A stretch of DNA of 64,000 nucleotides. Source: Symbiodinium natans (lineage: Eukaryota > Sar > Dinophyceae > Suessiales > Symbiodiniaceae). Position 1 is the first letter of the stretch. Every line of letters begins with the position of its first letter. Under the pieces are notes generated by a model. The model had not been told where the DNA came from and did not search any database. It worked only from the letters and a program-made list of their open reading frames with translations. The DNA lies in NCBI GenBank assembly GCA_905221605.1, contig CAJNDS010002172.1:189113-253112 (forward strand), in the 5' to 3' direction. This document shows, one piece after another, positions 28,047-37,654 of this stretch. Both the position numbers and the translations under genes were made by a program.

Positions 28047-28193
28047 ATAGGGGTCGGAATGATTACTAATAATTAATGCTCCCTTATGGTCCACTTGTAC
28101 ATATACTATAATAACCCCCCCCCCCCCAAAAAAAAAAACAAAAAACAAACAAACAAATAACAAAAAAAACCGATTCTAATTATTCAGGCCCCT
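28047..28193. mobile_element. Family E inverted-repeat element (MITE-like)
   Basis: AGGGGTCGGAATGATTACTA at the left and CTAATTATTCAGGCCCCT at the right are imperfect inverted repeats. The core has a C run and an A-rich tract. A related left end is at 54693-54760 (GGGGTCGGAATAATTACTAA). Confidence 0.55.
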
Positions 28194-28322
28194 ATTCTTA
28201 CACAAGTTGGTGGCGTCCCAACTTTTGCTTCACACATGTCATGCTGGCAACCCAACTTAACTTTGGTGCCAGTCCCGCATGCATCTCCGGCACCCCTGCT
28301 TGACGTTCCGCAGGAATGCGGA

Positions 28323-28730
<408 letters not shown>

Positions 28731-28793
28731 GCGCGCGCGTGCGCGGAAGCGCTTGAGACCCCCAAACCCCAAACAACCGTAAACCCAAAATCC

Positions 28794-28850
28794 TAAACCC
28801 TAAACCCTAAACCCCTAAACCCTAAACCCTAAACCCTAAACCCTAAACCC
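28794..28850 (-). repeat. Telomere-like array (CCCTAAA)n
   Basis: Eight units. Confidence 0.93.
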
Positions 28851-29020
28851 ATGCTGGAGTGGTCACAGGGTGCCTAGGCATGCAGGGCTCGAGGATCCTT
28901 TGTCATAGTCATTCGGGCGTTCGGAGTTAGGGTTCGGGGTTCCAGTAGGGGGCTTTGGGGCGGCGCTTTTGGGGTATAGGGCTTAGGGTTTAGGATTTAG
29001 GGGCTTTTGGGGTTTAGGGT

Positions 29021-29064
<44 letters not shown>

Positions 29065-29066
<2 letters not shown>

Positions 29067-29171
29067 GGGCTCTGGGGGCACGAAAAAGAATTTATAGGTG
29101 GCAAAGTGCTTCAACTGACAACGAGGATCCCCCGCATGAAACCCCTGAGACCCCATGAACCACATCGGAAA
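29065..29171 (-). CDS. Candidate exon, aromatic-rich
   Basis: On the minus strand GTTTTGCAG precedes FPMWFMGSQGFHAGDP, then RCQLKHFATYKFFFVPP. The 3' end runs into (TTGAGGG)n on the plus strand (29010-29065) and has no clear GT. Confidence 0.42.
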
Positions 29172-29331
29172 CTGCAAAACCCTATACCCGAAACCCTAAC
29201 AGCCCCTAAACCCTAACCCCAAAAGCCCCTAAACCCTAAACCCCGAAAGCCCCAAACACCGAAACCGTGAACCCTAATTCCTAAACCCGAAACCCTAAAC
29301 CCTAAACCCCAAATTATTCTAATCAATTTAG

Positions 29332-29407
29332 GCCCTGATAATCGCCGGGCCTCGATCATCGAGGAAGAGCCCATCTCGATGTGCTTTGGCGGTGGGACAA
29401 GGCCTGG
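29332..29407 (+). CDS. Candidate exon next to the retroelement
   Basis: ATCAATTTAG precedes and CCTGG|GTTTTAGGG follows. The frame reads PDNRRASIIEEEPISMCF and GGGTRPG. RRAS matches a basophilic kinase-site pattern (inference). The predicted intron after it contains the whole LTR element. Confidence 0.52.
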
Positions 29408-29461
29408 GTTTTAGGGTTTGAGGGTGTAGGGTTTTAAGGTTTAGGATTTTAGGGTTTAGGG

Positions 29462-29748
29462 TGCGGAGCTGCAACTGGTATTGTAGAAAGGAGTTAGTGT
29501 TGGGAGTTGGAAGGGTCAATGAACCCGGAAATCTTGTATGGCTCAAGATGGCCAAGAGCCGTCAGCTTTTGTTGAAAAAGTACGTACGCCTGGGGTTGGG
29601 TTTAACGGGTTGGAGTAGTCCCGTCCCTTCTCCCTTATCCTGTCCCCTTAGGGGTGGGTGTTCTTGTTTCTGGTTCGATCTGGGAAATCCATATAGGCGA
29701 CTGTTGAGGGTTGGTTTCTTTCCCTGTTCCCTTTCGGTTGCCCCCGTA
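29462..29748 (+). repeat. 5' LTR
   Basis: Identical base for base, as far as I can compare, to 38025-38311. Starts TGCGGAGCTGCAACTGG and ends GTTGCCCCCGTA. The TG...TA ends differ from the usual TG...CA. No TATA box or polyadenylation signal stands out. Confidence 0.9.
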
Positions 29749-29760
29749 GGTTATGAGCCC
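29749..29760 (+). promoter_or_regulatory. Primer-binding site for a half initiator tRNA-Met
   Basis: GGTTATGAGCCC lies directly after the 5' LTR. Its complement GGGCTCATAACC matches the anticodon stem-loop (CAU) of eukaryotic initiator tRNA-Met, as in yeast. Drosophila copia and yeast Ty5 are known to prime from this internal half-tRNA rather than from the tRNA 3' end. Confidence 0.75.
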
Positions 29761-29815
29761 AAATTAGGTTCCCTGCGGTTGAGTGTTCCCTTAAGATCTT
29801 TGGGATCAAGAAGCA

Positions 29816-31099
29816 ATGCCTTCTCCCAAGCGATGGCTCCAACCTTCCTCGGATGGTGGACAGAATGGTGGAGCTGGAAATGGTGCAGCTGAGTCTCTGG
29901 GTGAAAGGGCGGTGCTGGAAGAGGTGATGCCTGGCGCTGAAAAACATCTGGAAGAAGCCTTGGTTGCAGAAGACCCCAATGTGGGTATGAATCCCAATGT
30001 GGATATGGCTAGCAATGCTGAAGCTGAAGGACGTGCTGTTTCTGTATCGCCAAAGCCTGGTGAAAAAAGGAACTGGGACGCGACTGGTGGTATAGACCGT
30101 GAAATGGAGGTGACTGTTTTACGCGTGTTGCAAAAACATGGGTATCAGCCGTCGACTTCGACTTCGGGCCGAATGGTAGACCAAGGGTCTCAGACCGATC
30201 TGATTGGAGAGGTGCTGCAAGCTGCCAGGAGGCCTCTGAACAAGATTAAAGGGGATCCCTCGGCGAGTTCCCTGGGTGGTGGAAGCGGTTACGAACAGAA
30301 GGGTGCGGACAGCTTTGAAGCTGCACCAACTGCTGAATACGCCATGGGGGAGGAGGAGATCTTACAGATGGAGGCTGAAAGGTTGCGCCAGTTGTCAGAA
30401 GAAGAGGATGAGATGCGTCAAGTCTCTGAAAGGGATGGTTTTCGGAAAGATGAGCATCTGATCAAAGCGTGCGATGGGACAACGTGGGAATGGCACTTCC
30501 ACGAAGATGGGAGACAATATTACTACTGCCTGGATACGCAGGAAAGCAAGTGGACGTTGCCGGTTGTAGGTGAAAAGATGAAGAGTGACGAGGTGGTTGG
30601 GTCTCCTTCGGGCAATGAGCTGGAAATGGAGGCTGCACTGGGTTCTTCATCCTCTACTCCGACGCCTGAGTCTACGAGGGCATTCCAGGGTAGTGTAAAT
30701 AGTGTAGGTGAAAAAGATTTTTCCTCTACTATCAGGGATAGCGGTCTTAGGGCTGGTGGTGACGCCCCGACCTCGGGTTCTCCTGATGAGGAGGGGATTC
30801 CTGGAAACCGAGCAGACATCGCTGGAGCTCAACATCTGGATCGGGAAGAAATGGAAGCGCTTTCTGAGGGTGTGGCAGCGGTGGAATCGGTGGGTCCAGA
30901 AGAAAAAATGCCCAATGTGGAGATCGGAACTGTGTCGGCTGCAGAAGAGCGAGTGGTGGATGTGGTACCTGTCGTTCAGGAAGGTGGTCCTGGAGATTCG
31001 GAAGATGGAGGGAAAAAGTTGTGTGTTACGACTGAGGAGGTCTCTTCGTTTGGTGCCAAGAATCCTGCCGTTCAGGGAAAAAAGAAGCTTCTGGAATAG
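29816..31099 (+). CDS. Retroelement ORF A, WW-like domain, acidic
   Basis: An ATG at 29816, 56 bp after the primer site, opens 427 codons to TAG at 31097-31099. The protein is Glu/Gly/Ser-rich and largely disordered-looking. Around residues 222-250 it has a WW-domain pattern: Trp in TTWEWHFHEDGRQYYY, a Tyr triplet, and KWTLP with the second Trp and the Pro. WW domains bind proline-rich peptides; in a Gag-like protein this could recruit a partner (inference). A run of six A at 31078-31083 near the end coincides with continuation of similar acidic coding in frame +1, so the stop may reflect a frameshift rather than a true end. Confidence 0.7.
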   Translation: MPSPKRWLQPSSDGGQNGGAGNGAAESLGERAVLEEVMPGAEKHLEEALVAEDPNVGMNPNVDMASNAEAEGRAVSVSPKPGEKRNWDATGGIDREMEVTVLRVLQKHGYQPSTSTSGRMVDQGSQTDLIGEVLQAARRPLNKIKGDPSASSLGGGSGYEQKGADSFEAAPTAEYAMGEEEILQMEAERLRQLSEEEDEMRQVSERDGFRKDEHLIKACDGTTWEWHFHEDGRQYYYCLDTQESKWTLPVVGEKMKSDEVVGSPSGNELEMEAALGSSSSTPTPESTRAFQGSVNSVGEKDFSSTIRDSGLRAGGDAPTSGSPDEEGIPGNRADIAGAQHLDREEMEALSEGVAAVESVGPEEKMPNVEIGTVSAAEERVVDVVPVVQEGGPGDSEDGGKKLCVTTEEVSSFGAKNPAVQGKKKLLE

Positions 31100-31530
31100 C
31101 TGGAGACACGGAAGATCTGAAAGATGAGGCCTGGAGTGCCAATGATGCGCGGGTCAATGCGCCAGATAGTACCTGGAGTGCGAAAGAAGCACGGGTTGAG
31201 GTGCATATGGTGTCACGTTCCACGGGCGACTGCAACAATGGGGCGCAGGTCTCCGCAGTAGCTGATGACGGAGGTTCACAGGTGGACGCACTGGTGCAAC
31301 CTGAAGTTAGCTGCGAGGAACGAAATGGCAAGGGCTACACCGGAGCCGATGAGGCAGCTGTGGTCAATGATGGTGGCAATTCTCCTTTGGAAACCATGGA
31401 ACCAAAGGAGCCTGCGGTGGAAGAAAATGTACCTGCCGTGGATGAGCAATTCAATAGCCCTGCAGTGGAAGAAAATTTGCCTGCTGCAGAAGCGTCACAA
31501 AAGACTCCAATGATGGGTCCACTCCCATGA
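31081..31530 (+). CDS. Retroelement ORF A', acidic continuation frame
   Basis: This frame is open from before 31081 to TGA at 31528-31530 and has no early ATG. Its peptide is acidic with repeated motifs (AWSANDARV and TWSAKEARV; PAVEENVPAV and PAVEENLPAA). The style matches ORF A and ORF B, so it probably links them. Its stop overlaps the ATG of ORF B as ATGA at 31527-31530. It may be joined by frameshifting, or the element carries indels. Confidence 0.55.
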   Translation, partial: KEASGIAGDTEDLKDEAWSANDARVNAPDSTWSAKEARVEVHMVSRSTGDCNNGAQVSAVADDGGSQVDALVQPEVSCEERNGKGYTGADEAAVVNDGGNSPLETMEPKEPAVEENVPAVDEQFNSPAVEENLPAAEASQKTPMMGPLP

Positions 31531-33461
31531 AGGGAGAAGTATTGCCGTCTGGAAGCTCGCCGGAAGTCGACACCGAGCGAACTGCAGCAGATGAGGCAAG
31601 GCCATTGGCTGGAAAAAAGGAAGGTCCTGAGCCCCTGGAGCACAAGATGGATGATCTTGTGGGACTCGTGCAGGAGCCGGACGAGCAGTGTGACCCAAAG
31701 GTGAAGACAAAGGATGCGCCAGGAGCCGATGATACAGAGATGGTTTCTGAAGAGCATGCAAAGAAAGTGCCCCGAGCGGGAGCCTTGGAATCACCTGGGG
31801 AACATTGCTACCAAGAGGGAGATGAGATCATGGGTCTAGTGCGCTGCATCAATGGGTATGGAGCCTTTTTGGACCATGGTGATGTGAATGTATTGATTCC
31901 TGCAGAAGGGAACAACGCACATCAGTTCAAATTTGGTGATACTGTCAATGGAACAGTGAAGCGAGTGGAAGATGATGGTACCATAATCTTGGACACCTTT
32001 CTGGTTTTGGAAGAGGACGAGGAGGACTCTTCTTCGACGCTGCGTAAATGGAAACCCAGCGGCTGGAGTACGTGGTGGACAGATTCATGGTGTGCTGGTC
32101 AATGGTACCAAGATTCCGGCAGTCAATGGGACTGGAAACGGGAGGAAGAGCAATCCGATGGAAGGGTTGCTGATCAAGAGTTATCCTCAGAAGAACAAGA
32201 GGAAAGGCAACTTTATGGAGAAAAGATCTATAAAGCTCTTCTTGAGAATGGAAACGAAGATGAGGCCTATGTTGGCAAAATCACTGGGATGCTGTTGGGT
32301 CGCCCAATGGAATATCTGCAGGAGTGTGTTGCAGATCAATCATTCCTGAATGCGGAAGCTCGGCGCGCGTATGGCATCTTGCAAAGTGATGGTTGGGAAC
32401 CTGATGGTACGGAAAGCACAGGTTTGGGAAAGATATCCACTTTTCCCCGAAAACAGTACCACAACGCGCTCTTCGAACTGGCATGCAGAAAAAGGAGATT
32501 TACTCGACCAGTTGTGGGTGAAGCGGTGGCAATGGTGCTGAGTCAAGGGGAAGATGAACTTTGGAACGCGCTTTGGTTGGACACCAAGCGATTTTTGCAG
32601 GAGCTTGATGGTGCAGTACAATCCATGAGTAAAAGGGAGAACAAGCCAATGGAAGCCTACATGGATCCTGACCAGTACAAAAAGGCTCACATGACTCCAC
32701 AGACTGTGTCACCTGGATACAGCAAGCTGTGCAAGTTCTTCAATCGGGGAAGGTGTCGCAATGGTGATGGGTGTCCCTATGAGCATCGTCGTTATGGTGA
32801 AGGTTGGCCAGAAGGAGGATCAACTGAGCCAAAGAACAGCCAAGAAGCTGGAGATGAGGATGGGAACATCGGTGACCCTCCCACAGAGGAAGGCGCAGTG
32901 GAGGAGGCACAGCAGGAGCGGGAGGATTTAGCCTTCCGGGCCAAGTACAACTTTGGTAAAGGTGCATCAAAGGGTGAACCTACGTCGGGTGAGCCAAAAG
33001 GTCGGCTGTGTCTGTATTACAATCAAGGTGGTTGTAAATATGGGACTACATGCAGGTATCTTCACAACGATGACATAGCATTGGAAGGGACTTGGGAGCC
33101 CGGCAAATCTTGGGACAATGCTTCCAGGAAGGCACTAAGGGACGCGGGGTTCCACCATTGCTGCTTCGATTATTACATCAGAGGACGTTGCCGGAAAGGG
33201 TCAAATTTCTGCAAGTACTCCCACGACGAGATGTCAGATGAGCGGCTGACGCACCTGAAACACTTGGTACATGTGGCCAATCAGGTCCGGTTTGAAAAAG
33301 AGAGAGGATGGGAGATTTCGGACAGGAGCACTTTTCAGCCACCTGCGAGTGGGGGAGCTGAATCTTCATCATCCTCGGCACCAAAAGCGCTGCAAATGAC
33401 CAATGTGTCACAAAAAGAAGGTGAAAAGGGTATCCTGGATGAAGCAGAAGATGATGAATAA
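31527..33461 (+). CDS. Retroelement ORF B, S1-like and three CCCH zinc fingers
   Basis: 644 codons from ATG 31527 to TAA 33459-33461. Residues about 96-160 look like an S1/OB-fold RNA-binding domain: GDEIMGLVRCINGYGAFLD, a hydrophobic ..NVLIP.. strand and FGDTVNGTVKRVEDDG. Three CCCH fingers follow: CKFFNRGRCRNGDGCPYEH near 400-420 (CX7CX5CX3H), CLYYNQGGCKYGTTCRYLH near 493-513 (CX7CX5CX3H) and one near 543-566 (CX8CX6CX3H). The region between is Trp- and Glu-rich. CCCH fingers and S1 domains bind single-stranded RNA, so a role in packaging element RNA is reasonable, replacing the usual CCHC knuckle (inference). Confidence 0.75.
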   Translation: MKGEVLPSGSSPEVDTERTAADEARPLAGKKEGPEPLEHKMDDLVGLVQEPDEQCDPKVKTKDAPGADDTEMVSEEHAKKVPRAGALESPGEHCYQEGDEIMGLVRCINGYGAFLDHGDVNVLIPAEGNNAHQFKFGDTVNGTVKRVEDDGTIILDTFLVLEEDEEDSSSTLRKWKPSGWSTWWTDSWCAGQWYQDSGSQWDWKREEEQSDGRVADQELSSEEQEERQLYGEKIYKALLENGNEDEAYVGKITGMLLGRPMEYLQECVADQSFLNAEARRAYGILQSDGWEPDGTESTGLGKISTFPRKQYHNALFELACRKRRFTRPVVGEAVAMVLSQGEDELWNALWLDTKRFLQELDGAVQSMSKRENKPMEAYMDPDQYKKAHMTPQTVSPGYSKLCKFFNRGRCRNGDGCPYEHRRYGEGWPEGGSTEPKNSQEAGDEDGNIGDPPTEEGAVEEAQQEREDLAFRAKYNFGKGASKGEPTSGEPKGRLCLYYNQGGCKYGTTCRYLHNDDIALEGTWEPGKSWDNASRKALRDAGFHHCCFDYYIRGRCRKGSNFCKYSHDEMSDERLTHLKHLVHVANQVRFEKERGWEISDRSTFQPPASGGAESSSSSAPKALQMTNVSQKEGEKGILDEAEDDE

Positions 33462-34043
33462 AAGAATTCGGTGGCGCAGTCCACTGGTACTCGGCTTCAA
33501 AATCCAGAGGAGCCAATTGAAAATTGGATGGCTCGCAACGAACACCTTTGGGTGTATACCCCTCATGTAAGTGAGGTGATGATTACACTTGGTGTGACCA
33601 ACGTGTCGGACTTGCAAGAGTTCATCTTTGTGGAAGATTTGGTTGACAAAGGGATCAACAAAGTGACAGCATGCAAAATTCTGCAATTGGTTGGTGGTGT
33701 CCGATATCGTCCGGGAGGACCGGAAAAAGCAGTTCCTTCCGATGCATCTGTACGGGTACAACAATCTTCTGGGAGCAAGGGAACTGGAAGAGAGGCGGTG
33801 CGAACCCTCACTCAGGTGCGTGAAGCTGAAGGCTCCGGTGCAAAAACAATGCCGAGAGGCTCCTATCGGGAGCTTTTTGATAAGGTCAGGTGCCGTGATG
33901 CTTGGACGCTTGCGCAGAGGTCTCCGCTGTGCGTACAGAAGCTGCAGTTGGTGGGAGTTGGAATGCCGCCGGTGAACCCGCCAACAAAAAAGTATCGGTC
34001 AAGATCAAACCCTGTGAAGAAGGGGAAGGCCCTTGCTGGATAA
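33462..34043 (+). CDS. Retroelement ORF C, SAM-like, after an in-frame TAA
   Basis: The frame is the same as ORF B and continues directly after its TAA for about 193 codons to TAA 34041-34043. The first ATG is not until about 33528, so translation probably arrives from ORF B by readthrough, or the TAA is a mutation. Residues near 33555-33690 have a SAM/HhH-like helical pattern: TLGVTNVSDLQEF, EDLVDKGINKVTACKILQLV. The C-terminus is basic (KKYRSRSNPVKKGK). Confidence 0.5.
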   Translation, partial: KNSVAQSTGTRLQNPEEPIENWMARNEHLWVYTPHVSEVMITLGVTNVSDLQEFIFVEDLVDKGINKVTACKILQLVGGVRYRPGGPEKAVPSDASVRVQQSSGSKGTGREAVRTLTQVREAEGSGAKTMPRGSYRELFDKVRCRDAWTLAQRSPLCVQKLQLVGVGMPPVNPPTKKYRSRSNPVKKGKALAG

Positions 34044-36186
34044 AAAACAGGTGCGACAGGTGCCACGCTCTCGTTCACAACGACGAGTGCAACCGGCGGA
34101 AGTGGTGGAAAAGCCAAAGCCACTGGAACTGAAGCCTCGTGGTGGGTTGTCGTATCGGTTCAGCAGAGCGTGGGCAGATGTGGTGGATGATGATGAACAG
34201 GCGGAGGCTTTGGTCTCTTATGCCGCTTCCTCAAGCGATTCAAGCGAGGAGGAGACCAATGCCGCGCAACGCATGAGGGAAATCTTTTTGCAAGAAAGGG
34301 ATTCACAGAGAACTGCGATTCGTGGCAATGTTCCGCTGGGTGGTTCTTCAGGCCCCAATGACGGGCAGAAAACATCGGTTCACCTTGGCGAAGGGCGCGA
34401 CAAAGCGTCGCGGGGGGAGACCCGCCAAGAAGTGACTTCACAAGTTTTTTCGCTACCACAACCTTCTCGTCGAACTGAACAGTCTCAAAAAAGAGCAAGG
34501 GATGGCTCAGTTATAGTTGGTTCGCGGGCGGTGGGCTCCACGGATGAGGTTTTACCTGGGCAAGGTGTTGCTGGACAGGTGAATGTATCTGAAAGCGCTC
34601 AAGTTCTTCCTGGGCAAGAAGTGGCTGGACAGGAGACGGCGCTGGAAGGAGCAGTGCAAATTTCTGGCGAGGAGACTGACCAAAAAGAAGGAGAGGGTGG
34701 GAGCAATGAACTCCGTGGTGATGGTGCGAAGATATTGGATGTTTGTCCGGTGAAGAAGGACCCTCAGCAATTGCTGGTTAAAGGTCTTCTGACTCGGATT
34801 TATTGGAAGGTTGCTGTTGGCAAGTTGCCTGTGGGGCAAAGAGGCTGCCAGAAGGGATCCAATAAGATGGATCGAAATTTGGTTATTAGCATGTCATCCG
34901 AGGGTGCAAGCGAACAGGATGAGAACCTGGCACTGGAGGACGATGCTGATCAGTCAATGGGTGATGGTGCGATGGTGGTTATGGTGTATGATCCAGGAAC
35001 GCTGATTCAGTCGCCAACAACTGATTGGGTTATGCGTCGCGGTCTGACCGATCGTACCATCTGGCCAGCAATAGCGGCTACGGCACAGAGGATATGTGCT
35101 GAAATGGTTCAAGTGGATGAAATGAATGCCCAGCTAGGGACTGGAGCACTCCTTTTTCAAAGGAGAGATCAAGGATATTATGGTGATTTGCATCATTCGT
35201 TCCATGACAATCCGTGCTTGCCGGCGGTGGGAAATTACCCTCTTTCGGTGATGGGTGCATTGCTATCTCCTGGTCTGGAAGGGGAATTCAAAAATACTGA
35301 TAAGTTTGGAACTGCTATGGAGGCAATTGCCTATGATTGGAGTCGCAGTCCAGGCATGGAAGTTCACATTGAACTTATGGCGAGGGTAGCCAAATTGGTT
35401 CATCCTTTCCTTACCCTAGGAGCTCAAGGGTCAGTGATGTTCTTGGAGTTTCTCTGGCAGCGCGGGAGGGCCCAGTTGATGGAGTTCCTTCAGGCGGCGA
35501 CTTGCGCTGATCAATTGGAGGTTCTCTGGAGAAGGATGGACGACGATGCTGATGAAGAAGTGGATCCTTCGACAGCGGTGCTGGAAGTTCTTGGACCGGA
35601 GGTTGCGGTACTTGATCAAGGGAACAATGAATCCCTTATCCCCATTGAAGATGCTGGAGGTGAGACAATTGGTGACACTGGAAGGGATGGCAAAGCGCCA
35701 GAAGTTTCTCCGGAAGAGGAGACATCCAGTGGGTCATCAAGACTGGCGGACACAAGGATTTTCTTGTGGTCAGTGTACTCCCGCGTTGCTTCTAATTTCT
35801 CTATGCAGGACCGCACTACTGGTAAGATCTTTGACAGCACAAAAGGGTATCCTGGTGAAGGACCAAACAATGGTGACAATCCTTCCTCTAAGAGGAACTT
35901 ACCCTGGATCTCGGAAGACTACCTCGACGAAGTGGTGTCAAAAAAGATGGAAAGGTCTTCAGATATGGATGGGTTGGATGGGTTTGTTCCGGGAAGTGAG
36001 GGACCGTTGGAAAAGGTAGAGGTGGAGAATGTTACTGCCTCGAAAATTCTTATGGCTCTTTGGAAGAAGGGATATAGAGCTGGGTATAGGAGGTTGTGTC
36101 GTTTGAACGCATCTGGATGCAAGGTTGGAGCAATGAAACGTCCAATCAAAGGGTGCAGAAGACCGGCGCTAGAAAGGCCTTCATGA
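34018..36186 (+). CDS. Retroelement ORF D, large unknown protein
   Basis: A frame of about 720 codons, open from 34018 to TGA 36184-36186. It overlaps ORF C by 26 bp and has no ATG for its first 80 or so codons. The N-terminal third is acidic and low in complexity, with a repeat PGQ(G/E)VAGQ near 34555-34635. The middle (about 34970-35540) is compact and hydrophobic-patterned (TIWPAIAATAQRICAEMVQ; MARVAKLVHPFLTLGAQG), the most fold-like unknown part, perhaps a capsid-like helical domain (speculative). It contains no recognisable enzyme motif. Confidence 0.55.
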   Translation, partial: RRGRPLLDKKQVRQVPRSRSQRRVQPAEVVEKPKPLELKPRGGLSYRFSRAWADVVDDDEQAEALVSYAASSSDSSEEETNAAQRMREIFLQERDSQRTAIRGNVPLGGSSGPNDGQKTSVHLGEGRDKASRGETRQEVTSQVFSLPQPSRRTEQSQKRARDGSVIVGSRAVGSTDEVLPGQGVAGQVNVSESAQVLPGQEVAGQETALEGAVQISGEETDQKEGEGGSNELRGDGAKILDVCPVKKDPQQLLVKGLLTRIYWKVAVGKLPVGQRGCQKGSNKMDRNLVISMSSEGASEQDENLALEDDADQSMGDGAMVVMVYDPGTLIQSPTTDWVMRRGLTDRTIWPAIAATAQRICAEMVQVDEMNAQLGTGALLFQRRDQGYYGDLHHSFHDNPCLPAVGNYPLSVMGALLSPGLEGEFKNTDKFGTAMEAIAYDWSRSPGMEVHIELMARVAKLVHPFLTLGAQGSVMFLEFLWQRGRAQLMEFLQAATCADQLEVLWRRMDDDADEEVDPSTAVLEVLGPEVAVLDQGNNESLIPIEDAGGETIGDTGRDGKAPEVSPEEETSSGSSRLADTRIFLWSVYSRVASNFSMQDRTTGKIFDSTKGYPGEGPNNGDNPSSKRNLPWISEDYLDEVVSKKMERSSDMDGLDGFVPGSEGPLEKVEVENVTASKILMALWKKGYRAGYRRLCRLNASGCKVGAMKRPIKGCRRPALERPS

Positions 36187-37654
36187 AAATGATGTTTTTG
36201 GATCGTCTCAGCATGGCTCAGGAGCTGGCGGAAAACCAATCATGAAGGTGGTAGGACCAAGGCCAGGTTTTCCAGCTGTACTCCAAGCATCAAATACTGA
36301 TAGCACCTTGGGTGAAGGGAGCAGTTTTCAGGTACATGGCAATGTTCATGTAGAGCAGAATCGCCCTATGGACCGGTACGAGGCGGAGCGCTTGGAGAAG
36401 AGGAAGAAAGGCTTCTGCTATTGGTTCAGCAGGGGAAAAGATCGCTGCAAATTTGGTGAAGACTGCAAATTCATCCATTCAGAAGATGATGTGGTGCTGC
36501 ATTCGTATTGGTGCAAATACTATGTGGCGGGGAGACCCTGCTTCGCTGGAAAGGAGTGTGCGTTCTCGCATGATGCAACTGGTGTGAGGTGCATCCAGTT
36601 TGCTCAGTCTGGGAAGTGTCGTTATGGTGACAGGTGTGTCTTCGAGCATGGTGATCCGCTGGATGAACAGAGGCCAAGGTCTCCAAGGACGCCCCCAAGG
36701 GATGGTCCAAGGAGAAGTTCTGGTGCAAAAGGTGGAGAAAAGGAGATCTCTCCTGAACAGTTCGATGATGGTGAGGAGGATTTTATGGTTTATGACGATG
36801 ATACCAAAATGACGGAACTGTTGATGGAGGCGATTTCATTTCTGCCCGATGGCAAGTCAGATTTGGCTCGAGCAGAGGCGGACCCACTGTTCAAACTCCT
36901 GAAGTTCAATGGAGATGCTGACCAGATGGATAGAGAATGGGTTTCGTGGACCACTAGTATGCTGTCCGTGCTGGAACTTCACGAAGTAGTGAAGTCGTAT
37001 GATGTTTCGCTCGCGGAAGTGGAAGAATGGGTCAATGACCTGAGGATATGGTACGAGCGAGCCAATTTGGGAGAAGAGAAAGATTCCAAAAGGGGCAAAA
37101 AGAGGTCCCTAGAAAGGGAGTCCAGCAAGGATATTCCTGCAGAAAAAGAAGTGGTTGAGACTTCGGAGACGGAGGTTGCCGTTGAGGAGGAGATGAAAAA
37201 GGTCAAAAAGAAGAGGAAAGCTGCAGCTATCGAAGATCCTTACACTCTTCTGGTTCCAAAGCCGAAGAAGATGCCGGCGAACATTGAGAGGGGTGGATCA
37301 TCATCCAATGCGGTGGTTTCTGCAGGGGAAAAAGCCTCGAAAATGCGCACAAAGTCAAATGTCGGTGGAAAGACGAAGAAGAAGGAGAAAAGTCAGAGTC
37401 CCAAAAAGGAAGAGGTGGTAATGGTGCAAGGTCCTGAGGAAAAGGATCGTCCATCTGATGTGGATGCACCAGCGTCTACCACTGTGAATGCAGAGCTGGG
37501 TCAATCTTGCCAAGCGATTGAGGACGCAAAGAGAGAAGGATTGGTATCCTCAATTCAAAGGTGCGTGCAGGATCCTGTTCTTACAGTTTCGGACCTGGAG
37601 TATATTCTGCTGCAACTTCACCTCAGAATTGCCAACAATCGGAAAAAGAAGTGA
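36170..37654 (+). CDS. Retroelement ORF E, triple CCCH zinc finger, Lys-rich tail
   Basis: The ATG at 36242 gives 470 codons to TGA 37652-37654. The frame is already open from about 36170, overlapping ORF D, again as if one coding region had shifted frame. Three consecutive CCCH fingers lie at residues about 56-80, 90-111 and 116-136 (CYWFSRGKDRCKFGEDCKF, CKYYVAGRPCFAGKECAF, CIQFAQSGKCRYGDRCVF, each closing with His). A Lys/Glu-rich charged region follows, with likely nuclear localisation clusters (KKVKKKRKAAA), and a helical C-terminus. Confidence 0.72.

Noticed and set aside
29540-29547. GGCTCAAG in the LTR as a relic of the dinoflagellate spliced leader
   Set aside because: Only eight contiguous bases match the end of the leader as I recall it, and the upstream part does not align well; too short to claim.
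29461-29892. LTR-spanning open frame repeated at 37889-38314 as a gene pair
   Set aside because: The two identical peptides are simply the two LTRs read in one frame.
33471-34043. ORF C as an independently started gene
   Set aside because: Its apparent start is GTG and the first ATG is about 20 codons inside; it continues in frame from ORF B after one TAA, so it is treated as a downstream part.
36787-36810. YDDD in ORF E as a reverse transcriptase box
   Set aside because: It lies in an acidic linker after CCCH fingers with none of the flanking RT motifs.
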